DNA from: Planctomycetota bacterium
GTDB taxonomy: Bacteria > Planctomycetota > PLA2 > JAEUHO01
NCBI GenBank assembly: GCA_020631815.1
Contig: JACKGW010000001.1
Span: forward strand, 358,024-422,023
Reading direction: 5' to 3'
Length of the DNA: 64,000 nt
This document shows, piece by piece, positions 1 to 6,869 of this stretch. Numbering within the stretch: the first letter of the stretch is position 1; every line of letters begins with the position of its first letter. Position numbers and translations under genes: made by a program. Below the pieces are notes generated by a model. It had not been told where the DNA came from and searched no databases. It was given only the letters and a program-made list of their open reading frames with translations.

Positions 1-614
1 AGACGCCCCTCCGGGAAGTCCACGAGGTGCCGCTCGTAGAGATGGAGCAGGCGGTGGTGGAGGTCTAGCACCGGGAGGGTGTCGTCGGGTCCCAGGAGGC
101 CGACGGCGTTGCGGTTCATGCGATACGTGCCGGCGAGGCCGCCCTTCCACGCGGCCGCGTACGGCTCCAGCCGCCAGCCCGCCTTGCACAGCACGTCGAC
201 GGCGGGCACGAAGTCGGCACCGCGCACGAGCAGGTCTACGTCGGCCATCGGGCGCGTGCCCACGTCGCGGTAGTCCGGGCTCGCCAGGGCGGCGCCCTTC
301 AGCACGATCGTCTCGATGCCCTGCTCGCCCAGCTGGCCGATCGCTACGGCCAAGCGCCGGAACAGGATCTGGTTCTCGGCCCACGCGCGTCGGTAGAAGC
401 CGCGCAGGCGGCCCAGCCACGGGTCCTCCTCGCCGAGCCGCTCGAGGTTGCGGTACACGAGCGGCAGCAGGCGAAACGAAGCCTGGTCGATGTTGTCGAG
501 GTCGGCCTCGGCGCGCCACGCGCGCCACGCCGAGCGGCCACGCTCGTCCTCGAAGAGCGCGGCGCGAAGCAGCAGGGCTTCCCGCGGCCCGGGTCGCGGG
601 TCGTACAACCTCAC
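1..614 (-). CDS. Nucleotidyltransferase family protein (NTP_transf_5-like), 3' end outside the window
   Basis: Reading from a GTG at 614, the frame stays open for 204 codons to the window edge, so the C-terminus is missing. The start overlaps the stop of the upstream glycosyltransferase as GTGA, which decides this start. Around residues 104-130 the motif VLKGAALA followed by RPMADVDLLV fits the glycine/DxD core of the DNA polymerase beta-like nucleotidyltransferase fold, as in the family 'uncharacterised nucleotidyltransferase' (PF14907). The first 90 residues are helical, rich in Arg and Leu. Members of this broad family sit beside HPr-kinase-like genes in some lasso-peptide clusters, where one (PsmN of pseudomycoidin) is reported to add a sugar to a phosphorylated tail. 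Here it ends a coupled PqqD / HPr-kinase-like / GT2 / GT2 set, so a transfer reaction on a peptide or glycan is plausible. Substrate unknown. Confidence 0.75.
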   Translation of the reverse strand, partial: MRLYDPRPGPREALLLRAALFEDERGRSAWRAWRAEADLDNIDQASFRLLPLVYRNLERLGEEDPWLGRLRGFYRRAWAENQILFRRLAVAIGQLGEQGIETIVLKGAALASPDYRDVGTRPMADVDLLVRGADFVPAVDVLCKAGWRLEPYAAAWKGGLAGTYRMNRNAVGLLGPDDTLPVLDLHHRLLHLYERHLVDFPEGR

Positions 615-1300
615 GCGTTGCCGCCCTCGGCGCGCCGACGGTCGAGCATGGCCTTGGCCAGCTTGAGGTACTCCGCGCGGGCGGAGGTACCGCGCAGCAC
701 GCCCGTGTTGCGGGCATGGATGCGGCGCTCGGCGAGTACCACGGGCAGGCGTACGACCACAGGGCGCGTGGCTTCGAACCGTACCCACCAAGCGGGAGCT
801 TCCGAAGCGACGAGGTCGGTCGGGTACGGGCCTGCGGCCTCGAAGGCCGTGCGCTGGACCAACAGCGTGATCGGGCTGGTGCCGCTTACGATCTCGGGCT
901 CGGGTACGCCCTCGCGTCCGAGGTCGGGACTGAAGAACTGGCGGATCTCGCCGATGGACGCCACGGCCTCCGGTTGCCTCGCAAGGGCTTCGTGCTGCGT
1001 GGCCAGCTTGTTGGGAACCCAGAGGTCGTCGGCATCGAGAAACGCCAGCCATGGCGCCGTCGTGGCCTCGACGCCGCGGTTGCGCGCAGCTCCGGCGCCC
1101 AGCGGCGGCTGCGGAATCACGCGGACGCGCGCGTCATGTGCGCGTGCCACGTCGGCGCTGCCGTCGGTCGAGCCGTCGTCCACCACGACGACCTCGGAAG
1201 GCGGGAGCGTCTGGGCGAACACGCTGGCCAGCGCTTCGTCCAGGTACGCGGCACCGTCGCGCACCGGGATCACCACGGCGACATCGCGCGACGACGTCAT
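611..1300 (-). CDS. Family 2 glycosyltransferase
   Basis: A 229-residue GT-A fold glycosyltransferase. Residues 6-50 hold the nucleotide-sugar binding start (VVIPVRDGAAYLDEAL, then VVVDDGSTDGS), and LAFLDADDLW around residue 95 carries the DxD metal-binding motif. It is short for GT2 enzymes and has no membrane segment, so it is probably cytoplasmic. The ATG at 1300 overlaps the stop of the preceding GT2 gene (ATGA), and its own stop overlaps the GTG of the next gene; both overlaps support this start over the longer open frame. It is a tandem paralogue of its upstream neighbour, sharing the opening motif, the DDGSTD motif and the D-DDLW motif. Acceptor and donor sugar cannot be read from the sequence. 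Confidence 0.88.
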   Translation of the reverse strand: MTSSRDVAVVIPVRDGAAYLDEALASVFAQTLPPSEVVVVDDGSTDGSADVARAHDARVRVIPQPPLGAGAARNRGVEATTAPWLAFLDADDLWVPNKLATQHEALARQPEAVASIGEIRQFFSPDLGREGVPEPEIVSGTSPITLLVQRTAFEAAGPYPTDLVASEAPAWWVRFEATRPVVVRLPVVLAERRIHARNTGVLRGTSARAEYLKLAKAMLDRRRAEGGNA

Positions 1301-2007
1301 GACGCGTCGTCCAACGGCCAGCCCGAGAGGCTGCGCACCTCGCCATCCTCGCCGCGCCGTCGGGCGATCGAGTCGCGCAGTGCCGTGAAGAAGCCACGGA
1401 TGTCGGCTGCGCGAGCGTTCGTCGCGTTCGTCGCGTGTCGTCGGTAGATCTGCGCCAGCTCGGTGTCGGCGCGAGCGGGGATGCCGGCCTCGCGTGCACG
1501 CAGGAACCAGTCCACGTCCTCGTCGTACGTCTTGGTCTCGTCGAGCGGGCCCACGCGCTCGAAGGCCGCGCGCGTGACGAGCAAGGCCCCGAGGCTCGGC
1601 TCGGCCGCCGGCGGCCCCAGCGGCACGAGCTGGCCCTCGTGCTCGCGGACCCGCTGCGTTTGCCCGAGGACCAGCTCGACGGCAGGCTCGCGGGCGAGCA
1701 GCGCCAGCTGGCGCTCGAGACGGCCCGCCGTCCACAGGTCGTCGTGGTCGAGGAAAGCGAGAACGTCGCCGCGAGCGGCCGCCACGCCCGCGTTGCGCCC
1801 TGCCGCGGCGCAGCCGAACGGGCCGCCGATCACGCGCACACGAGCATCGAAGTCGGAAGCGAGCGTTGCCGTGTCGTCCGTGGACCCGTCGTCGGCCACG
1901 ATGATCTCGTCGGGCGGACATGACTGGCTGCAGACGCTCTCGAGGGCGGCCGCGAGGTACGCCGCCCCGTTCTTGACGGGCATCACGACCGACACGACGC
2001 GCGCCAT
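1297..2007 (-). CDS. Family 2 glycosyltransferase
   Basis: A 236-residue GT2 enzyme beginning MARVVSVVMPVKNGAAYL, with IVADDGSTDDT near residue 40 and LAFLDHDDLW near residue 92, where the DHDD replaces the usual DADD but keeps the acidic metal ligands. The ED-W-type motif YDEDVDWFLRAREAG near residue 170 resembles the catalytic-base region of GT2 enzymes. The ATG at 2007 lies one base after the stop of the HPr-kinase-like gene and the 3' end overlaps the next GT2 by four bases, so the two glycosyltransferases are expected to be made together. No signal peptide or membrane helix is seen. Confidence 0.88.
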   Translation of the reverse strand: MARVVSVVMPVKNGAAYLAAALESVCSQSCPPDEIIVADDGSTDDTATLASDFDARVRVIGGPFGCAAAGRNAGVAAARGDVLAFLDHDDLWTAGRLERQLALLAREPAVELVLGQTQRVREHEGQLVPLGPPAAEPSLGALLVTRAAFERVGPLDETKTYDEDVDWFLRAREAGIPARADTELAQIYRRHATNATNARAADIRGFFTALRDSIARRRGEDGEVRSLSGWPLDDAS

Positions 2008-2008
2008 G

Positions 2009-3076
2009 TCAGACCTCCACCAACGGGGCAAGCAGCGCTGGAATCGACCCGACGTCCTCGCCCAGGGCCAGCGTGTACACGGGGGCCCCGCGCGAGATCG
2101 CGGCCAGGCGCGTGAACGTGGCGTGCGCGGCACCCGGTAGGGGCAGGAGCGAGCTCGGTGCCAGCGCGGCCATGCAGGCGGCGGCTGTTGCGGGCTCCAG
2201 GCGCGACGTGGGTTCACCCGTCACGTGGGGCAGCAGGATCGCGGCCACCTCGAAGTCGGGCAGCATCCGGCCCCACGTGCGCCCGACGAACAGCAGGCCC
2301 TTCTCGAGGTCGAGGCGCTCTTCGTTGGCCAGATGCTCGGCAAGCTTGGGCATGCGCTCGAGCGTCCCCGGGCGCACCGTGGCGCTGGCGTACAGCGCGC
2401 TCCCGCGAAGCGGGGGCCCCGGGTCGAGCACGAGGTTGTTGTCGCCCGCGTAGGACCAGCCGGCTTCCACGCAGAGCAGCGCCGTCGTGGACTTGCCGCT
2501 GAAGCCCTTGCCCGTCAGGAGCAAGCCACGGCCGTTCCGCCCGACGGCGGCGGCGTGGACGATCTGCAGTCCGCGGTCGCCCAGCCACCATGCCCACAGC
2601 GGCCGCAGGGGGCAGGCCGTCTCGTAGTAGGGAATCGCGCGCGCGTCGCGCGTCCACACCAACGCGCGATGCGCGTCGGCGTCGTACGCCAGGAGCACGC
2701 CCGAGCCGAGGTTGTAGGTGAAGCGCAGCGCGCCCTCGCGGTAGCCCTTCACTTCGCCGCGGGCAAGCAGGTCCTCGTGCTCCCACGGTGGAGGAGGCAT
2801 GGCGACGCCGCTCTCCGTCGAGTCGAACAGGTGCACGTGGAAGCCGCGTGCCTCCGACGTGACGGCGGCGTGCTCGAGCGACGGCCAGATCGCCTCGCGC
2901 ATCGCATGCCCGGCGAAGTGGAGGGTGGCGTCCTGCCCGGCCAGGCGCACGTGCTCGACGGTGCTCGGTGTGCGTTGGGAGGCGTCCTCCCACGCGCGGA
3001 AGGCTGCTTCGAGGAAGGTCCGTCCGCGGGTCGCGTCGATCGTGTCGTGCGTGGCGCCGCGCTCAGGGCTTTGCAT
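2009..3076 (-). CDS. HPr kinase-like P-loop protein
   Basis: A 355-residue protein of the HPr Ser kinase / PEP carboxykinase-like fold. The P-loop GKGFSGKSTTAL lies near residue 175, preceded by IVHAAAVGRNGRGLLLTG, the strand-loop typical of HprK C-terminal-like proteins; YAGDNNLVLD near residue 198 fits the region after it. The first 140 residues are not a canonical HPr-kinase N-domain. Family members in RiPP clusters (for example the lasso peptide paeninodin) phosphorylate a peptide tail, and stand-alone members often accompany PqqD proteins, as here: its ATG at 3076 lies inside the 3' end of the PqqD-like gene (14-base overlap). It is most likely a kinase on a peptide or sugar made by this cluster; the substrate is an inference. 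Confidence 0.8.
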   Translation of the reverse strand: MQSPERGATHDTIDATRGRTFLEAAFRAWEDASQRTPSTVEHVRLAGQDATLHFAGHAMREAIWPSLEHAAVTSEARGFHVHLFDSTESGVAMPPPPWEHEDLLARGEVKGYREGALRFTYNLGSGVLLAYDADAHRALVWTRDARAIPYYETACPLRPLWAWWLGDRGLQIVHAAAVGRNGRGLLLTGKGFSGKSTTALLCVEAGWSYAGDNNLVLDPGPPLRGSALYASATVRPGTLERMPKLAEHLANEERLDLEKGLLFVGRTWGRMLPDFEVAAILLPHVTGEPTSRLEPATAAACMAALAPSSLLPLPGAAHATFTRLAAISRGAPVYTLALGEDVGSIPALLAPLVEV

Positions 3077-3494
3077 GCGGCCAGCCTGCTTCGTCCACCT
3101 CGTGGATCGGGTCCACGAGGAACAGCTCCTGCAGGTCGGCGAACTCCTCGATCGTCGGGGGCTGGAACGCTGCACGCTTCGCGGGCGGCTCGGCCGGTGC
3201 AGGGCGATCCGCGGGGGGCTCGCCAACCAGCACGAGCCCTCGCTTCTCGAGGTCGGCCAAGAACGTCGCCGCCGCGGCCTCCGCGGTCGCGGCCTCCACC
3301 TCGAAGGCGGCAGCCAGCGCAGCCGCGGCGTCGCTCGCCGTGGCACCGCGCGACACCGCGGCCCAAACCGCCGTTCCGCCTTCGTCGAGCCGGAAGTAAT
3401 GCCCCGACGGGAAGTGGATCAGGATCACCTCGGCGTCGAACGCCTCGTGGGCGACGTCACGCTGGTTGGGTACGTAGCAGGGACCGTTCTCCAT
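3063..3494 (-). CDS. PqqD family protein (RiPP recognition element) with an acidic C-terminal tail
   Basis: A 143-residue protein. Residues 1-90 match the PqqD winged-helix peptide-binding fold: a beta strand region VILIHFPSGHYFRLDEGGTAVW followed by helices rich in Ala and a hydrophobic LEKRGLVLV strand. After a Pro/Ala linker (about residues 92-112) comes a tail of about 30 residues ending in FLVDPIHEVDEAGWPHAKP. PqqD domains bind leader peptides of ribosomally made, modified peptides. No leader-peptide gene or cyclase is visible next to it, but the window begins within the cluster, so partners may lie outside. First gene of a coupled set running to the window's left edge; the region 3495-3631 should hold its promoter. 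Confidence 0.82.
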   Translation of the reverse strand: MENGPCYVPNQRDVAHEAFDAEVILIHFPSGHYFRLDEGGTAVWAAVSRGATASDAAAALAAAFEVEAATAEAAAATFLADLEKRGLVLVGEPPADRPAPAEPPAKRAAFQPPTIEEFADLQELFLVDPIHEVDEAGWPHAKP

Positions 3495-3631
3495 GTCCCG
3501 AGGATACCGCCGGGACGCCTGCTCGGCGCGCCGTAGACGCGCCCGCTTGGGTCCCCAGGTCGCGCCTTGCTCGCGGGGTCCGGCTACGCTTGGGCCTGCC
3601 CCCGAGCGGGCGCGGGAATCGGGGACGAGAC
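3495..3631. promoter_or_regulatory. Divergent promoter region of the PqqD-like and PH-domain genes
   Basis: 137 bases separate the two divergent starts, so both promoters must lie here. I cannot identify -35/-10 boxes or operators with confidence. Confidence 0.4.
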
Positions 3632-4300
3632 GTGACGCAGCGCATGTGCCCTCAGTGTGGCGGCCTCATGACGCTTGCCGGGCAGTGCCCGCACTGTGCC
3701 GCAGGCGCGCCGATGCCCGTCGTCCCGACCGCGCGTGGCGGAGACACCTCGGAGTCCGTCCTCTGGAGGGGATCGCCGTCCGCCCTGCTGTTGATCCCCA
3801 GCTGCGCTCGACGCCTGCTGGTGCTCGTGCTGCTGGGTCTGATTGCGTACCGAGTTGGTCCGTTGCTCTCGTTCTTGGCGGAGCACGTGAGCGGGCTACG
3901 ACAGCCTATTGCCAAGCATCGCGAGGGGCTTGAGACGATGGTCCCCTGGATCTGCCTCCTGCTTGCTCTCTGGGCGGTCTATGGGCTCGTGGTCCGGTAC
4001 CTGCGCGTCAAGAGCCAGAGCTACGTGCTGACCAACCAGCGTCTCCAGATCGAGTTCGGCATCCTGAGCAAGGCGGCCGACGACATCGACCTGCGGGCCG
4101 TCAAGGAGACGGCGTTCCACCAGGGCGCGTTCCAGCGCCTGATCGGCATCGGCACCGTGCACGTCATGTCCGGCGACCAGCTCGAGGCCCTGGCCTACTT
4201 CCGCATGCCTGGTATCCACGATCCCCGCTCGGTGCGCGAGCTCATCCGATCCGCCGCCTACGCTTGGTCCCAGCACGCGATGTACGTGCGCGAGGCGTGA
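3632..4300 (+). CDS. Zinc-ribbon, two-helix membrane protein with a bacterial PH domain
   Basis: A 222-residue protein. The GTG at 3632 is chosen because GGGGA lies six bases before it; the in-frame ATG at 3644 has no such site. Residues 6-25 form a short zinc ribbon (CPQCGG, then CPHC). Two hydrophobic segments follow, around residues 53-75 and 105-125, and then a bacterial pleckstrin-homology domain (bPH2/YdbT-like) with the characteristic SYVLTNQRLQIEFGILSKAADDIDL and a final GIGTVHV strand. Such proteins are inner-membrane anchored with the PH domain in the cytoplasm; no enzymatic role is known. It starts a same-strand group followed 32 bases later by the P-loop kinase gene, and is divergent from the PqqD-like operon. 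Confidence 0.8.
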   Translation: MTQRMCPQCGGLMTLAGQCPHCAAGAPMPVVPTARGGDTSESVLWRGSPSALLLIPSCARRLLVLVLLGLIAYRVGPLLSFLAEHVSGLRQPIAKHREGLETMVPWICLLLALWAVYGLVVRYLRVKSQSYVLTNQRLQIEFGILSKAADDIDLRAVKETAFHQGAFQRLIGIGTVHVMSGDQLEALAYFRMPGIHDPRSVRELIRSAAYAWSQHAMYVREA

Positions 4301-4332
4301 GCGTTCGGCATGGCACCGAGGACACCGACCCC

Positions 4333-4851
4333 ATGACGGTCGACATCCTCTGCGTGACGGGCCCCTGCGGCAGTGGCAAGTCCACGGTGGGCTTCGAGTG
4401 CATGGAGCAGCTCGAGCGCGCGGGCGTGTCGGCGGCCTTCGTGGACGGCGAGCTGGCCTACTTCCACCCCAAGCCCGCGACCGACCGCTGGGGCTACGCC
4501 GTGGCCGAGGATGGACTGCGCGCCCTGTGGGGTGTGTACGCGGCTGCCGGCCACACGCGCCTGCTCCTCTCGCGCGTCCTCGAAGACGACGAGCAGCTGG
4601 CCATCGTCGAGCGTGCGATCCCGGACGCCCGGATTCGTCTCTACCGTCTCGTCGCGACCCCCGCCACGATCGAGGCGCGGCTGCGCCAGCGTGAGATCGG
4701 CAGCGGCCTCGCGTGGCACATGGAGCGGAGCGCCGAGATCGCCCGCTCTACGTTGGGGGAGCCCGTCGACGCCGAGCGTGGCGTCGTGGAGATAGCGAGG
4801 GACATCCTGCAGCGCGCATGTTGGCTGCCGCCGGAGGCGGCGTCGTCATGA
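4333..4851 (+). CDS. P-loop nucleotide kinase-like ATPase
   Basis: A 172-residue protein with a Walker A motif at residues 9-17 (GPCGSGKST) and the architecture of small P-loop kinases: an acidic strand (AAFVDGELAYF) where nucleotide kinases carry a substrate-binding Asp, and a lid-like Arg-rich stretch (TIEARLRQREIG). The ATG at 4333 gives a compact protein; the open frame extends upstream into the PH-domain gene but without support. Its stop overlaps the start of the cREC gene as ATGA, and that gene overlaps the next the same way, so three small proteins are coupled. The partner cREC domain is linked in the literature to RNA repair, which would make a polynucleotide-kinase role conceivable; adenylylsulfate- or zeta-like kinase activity is equally possible. 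Confidence 0.72.
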   Translation: MTVDILCVTGPCGSGKSTVGFECMEQLERAGVSAAFVDGELAYFHPKPATDRWGYAVAEDGLRALWGVYAAAGHTRLLLSRVLEDDEQLAIVERAIPDARIRLYRLVATPATIEARLRQREIGSGLAWHMERSAEIARSTLGEPVDAERGVVEIARDILQRACWLPPEAASS

Positions 4852-5162
4852 AGGTCTACCTCGACGACGAACGCCCGACGCCGCCCGGCTGGATCGGAGT
4901 CCGCTGGCCCGAAGAGGCCATCCACCTGCTCGAGGCGGGTGGCGTCAGCGAGATCAGCCTGGACCACGACCTGGGCGACGACGAGCGCGGCACGGGCTAC
5001 ACCGTGCTGCTCTGGATCGAGAAGGCCGTGGCCACGCGCGGGTTCATTCCCCCGCGGATCCACATCCACACGGCCAACGCCTCGGCCCGATCCAAGATGA
5101 TGCTCGGCGTGGCCAGCATCGAGCGCCTGGTCCGCTCGGTCGATGAGGATCGCGACTCGTGA
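4848..5162 (+). CDS. Cyclic-phosphate processing receiver-domain protein (cREC)
   Basis: A 104-residue single-domain protein matching the cREC family (PF20274, 'cyclic-phosphate processing receiver domain'): it opens MKVYLDDERPTPPGW, has EISLDHDLGDD around residue 40, GYTVLLWIEKAV and then IHIHTANASARSKM. The paired acidic motifs (DDER, DHDLGDD) sit where receiver domains bind a metal and phosphoryl group. The family was defined from comparative genomics of RNA repair systems, where it is predicted to process cyclic phosphate RNA ends; experimental proof for this protein is lacking. The start at 4848 overlaps the kinase stop (ATGA) and its stop overlaps the GTG of the next gene. Confidence 0.85.
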   Translation: MKVYLDDERPTPPGWIGVRWPEEAIHLLEAGGVSEISLDHDLGDDERGTGYTVLLWIEKAVATRGFIPPRIHIHTANASARSKMMLGVASIERLVRSVDEDRDS

Positions 5163-5560
5163 ACATCTGGTTCGTCGACGACCGGGCCAGCAACCGCGCG
5201 GCGTGGCGCGCCAGCTTCCCTGAGGCCATTCGCAAGGTCAGCGCCCTGCGCACCTTCGAGTCCGTGCCCGACATCTTCGCCGCCTTCGATGCCGGCGACT
5301 GGCCCGATGTGCTCTTCGTCGACTTCTTCCTGAAGGACTTCACGGGCTTGGATGTCGTGGAGCGCGTACTGGCCGACGCGCGATCCACGCCCCTCTTGAT
5401 TGCCCACTCAACCCTCTCCCCGGCCAACGCCCAGCTCCTCGCCGCAGGCGCGCACCTCACGCTCGAGAAGCGCCGCAACATGCCGCGCACCCAGAGCATC
5501 GTCGACACGTTCCGGACGCCGGCCGACCTGGAGCGCCTCGTCCGCCAGCACCTCGGCTGA
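5159..5560 (+). CDS. Stand-alone response-regulator receiver-like protein
   Basis: A 133-residue receiver-like protein with no output domain. IWFVDDRASNR at the start carries the paired Asp of the acidic pocket, DVLFVDFFLKDFTGLDVV near residue 45-60 holds the candidate phosphorylation Asp, and LLIAHSTL near residue 80 fits the Ser/Thr switch strand; the conserved Lys is a likely match in LTLEKRRN. The start is GTG at 5159, overlapping the cREC stop as GTGA. No histidine kinase gene is nearby, so its phosphodonor, if any, is encoded elsewhere; like its cREC neighbour it may instead act enzymatically. It converges with the phosphotransferase gene with a three-base gap. Confidence 0.75.
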   Translation: MNIWFVDDRASNRAAWRASFPEAIRKVSALRTFESVPDIFAAFDAGDWPDVLFVDFFLKDFTGLDVVERVLADARSTPLLIAHSTLSPANAQLLAAGAHLTLEKRRNMPRTQSIVDTFRTPADLERLVRQHLG

Positions 5561-5563
5561 CCG

Positions 5564-6580
5564 CTACTTCCACGCCCCCCAAGGACGATCCGCCAAGAAG
5601 CCGCGGATCCCCGCAGCGACCGGATCGTCCTCCTGCCGGGCGTGGTCCGGTTGAGTCGAGGCCAACAGCCGCCGCCACGCCAGCGCCCGCTGCAGCGTGC
5701 CCGTGCGCCGGGACGCATCCGCGGCGTCGACCAACGCCGCTCGTGATCCGTAGCTGGTCCACGCCTCCAAGTACGCATCGCGCAGTCGCTGCAGCTCGCT
5801 TGCGTCAGGCTCGAGTCCCAGGCGATAGGCCAGCGAGCGCAGCGTCACGACGAGCGTGTGGAAGGGGTGTGCGATGCACGCGTCGCCCCAGTCGAACACG
5901 GTGAGACGAGGCGACACGTCGCTCTCGCTACCGTCCACCAGCACATTGCCGTCGTGCAGGTCATCGTGCTGGATCGAATCTGGGATCCCGGCTGCGGCAA
6001 GCCGGCTCACCAAGTGCTCAAGCAAGCCCAAGCCGCTGCGGAGGAGGGCGGCGTACGCCGGATCCGTCGCCCCGTCGCGTCGCCCCACCTCGTCGAGGAC
6101 TTGCCGGGTCGCATCGAGGAGGCCTGCGCTCTCGAAGCTCGGGACGCCTGCGGCCAGAAGCCCGGACACGAGAGGAGCGGCCCTCTGCTGCAGCTCCGCG
6201 TACGCAGGTAGCAGGCGCTCCCAGACAGCCAGCTGACGTTCGTCGGGCGCGTACTCCCGAAGCCGCATGCCGCCGTCCCGCGTCAGCAACCACCCGTGCT
6301 TCGCATCGTGGGCGATCACCTCGGGAAGCAGCTCCGGCGCTACCTCCCGCAGCATCAACACGATCGACCCCTCCGCCGCCACCTCCGGCCCAGGCGCCTT
6401 GAACCACACGACGCCCGCGTCCGTCGGGAGCCGGGCCACCCGTGTCCAAGATGTCGTGTGGACGACCTCGAGATCGGCGAGCCTGCAGAGCCCCCGCGCC
6501 GCTAGGTGTTGGTCCAGCCACCTCGTAGCCGCCAACCACGCGGCACCGTCACTGGATCCGAGGGGTGTCTGTGCTTCCAC
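5564..6580 (-). CDS. Phosphotransferase family protein (APH-like kinase fold)
   Basis: About 338 residues from a GTG at 6580; this start is a guess because no clear ribosome site is seen and the frame is open further upstream. The kinase-like fold of aminoglycoside/choline kinases is shown by the catalytic loop IQHDDLHDGNVLV (around residue 215) with Asp and Asn of the Brenner motif, and by TVFDWGDACIAHPF about 20 residues later, equivalent to the DFG metal-binding motif. The N-terminal lobe has VVWFKAPGPEVAAEG, where the Lys is a candidate ATP ligand, followed by a Glu-containing helix. Substrate unknown; such proteins phosphorylate small hydroxyl compounds. It sits alone on the minus strand, left of the defence island. 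Confidence 0.78.
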   Translation of the reverse strand: MEAQTPLGSSDGAAWLAATRWLDQHLAARGLCRLADLEVVHTTSWTRVARLPTDAGVVWFKAPGPEVAAEGSIVLMLREVAPELLPEVIAHDAKHGWLLTRDGGMRLREYAPDERQLAVWERLLPAYAELQQRAAPLVSGLLAAGVPSFESAGLLDATRQVLDEVGRRDGATDPAYAALLRSGLGLLEHLVSRLAAAGIPDSIQHDDLHDGNVLVDGSESDVSPRLTVFDWGDACIAHPFHTLVVTLRSLAYRLGLEPDASELQRLRDAYLEAWTSYGSRAALVDAADASRRTGTLQRALAWRRLLASTQPDHARQEDDPVAAGIRGFLADRPWGAWK

Positions 6581-6869
6581 CCTCGCAGTTTGCCCTGTGG
6601 GTTTGGCTCCGCCATTGCAGGACTTGGTGGCGCGATGGTCCAGTCGTCGAGAGGCACCGCACGCGCCGCCGTGTCCCCTGGATGCGCCTTGTAGCTTGCG
6701 TGCAGGGAGCTGCCGACGGGTGTTGTTGGGAACCGACCGACATTCCACATACCATGTGACGCCGGATCGAACTTCGGGGGAGGGTCCTATCGGCAAGGCC
6801 TGATAGGCGGCCTGCCAATCCGGCGGTCGGAGTTCTCCTGGCCATCAAGAAGCGGAGGCGTGTCAGCTC
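6581..6869. other. 289-bp non-coding left border of the defence island
   Basis: No credible gene lies between the phosphotransferase and the DUF262 gene; the short open frames here are not supported. The base composition is visibly less GC-rich than the flanks. An inverted repeat CCTATC-N10-GATAGG lies at 6786-6807, about 60 bases before the DUF262 start, and AGCGGAGGCG at 6851-6860 supplies the ribosome site. No tRNA, attachment-site repeat or transposase remnant is seen. Confidence 0.5.
6786..6807. promoter_or_regulatory. Inverted repeat upstream of the defence operon, candidate operator
   Basis: CCTATC and GATAGG form a perfect 6-bp dyad around a 10-base spacer, about 63 bases before the first gene of the restriction island. 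It could bind a dimeric regulator. No regulator gene is recognisable in the island, so the role is a guess from position and symmetry. Confidence 0.3.

Noticed and set aside
6581..6869. Short minus-strand gene (about 99 codons) between the phosphotransferase and DUF262
   Set aside because: Low-complexity Arg/Ser-rich translation, no ribosome site, no recognisable motif.
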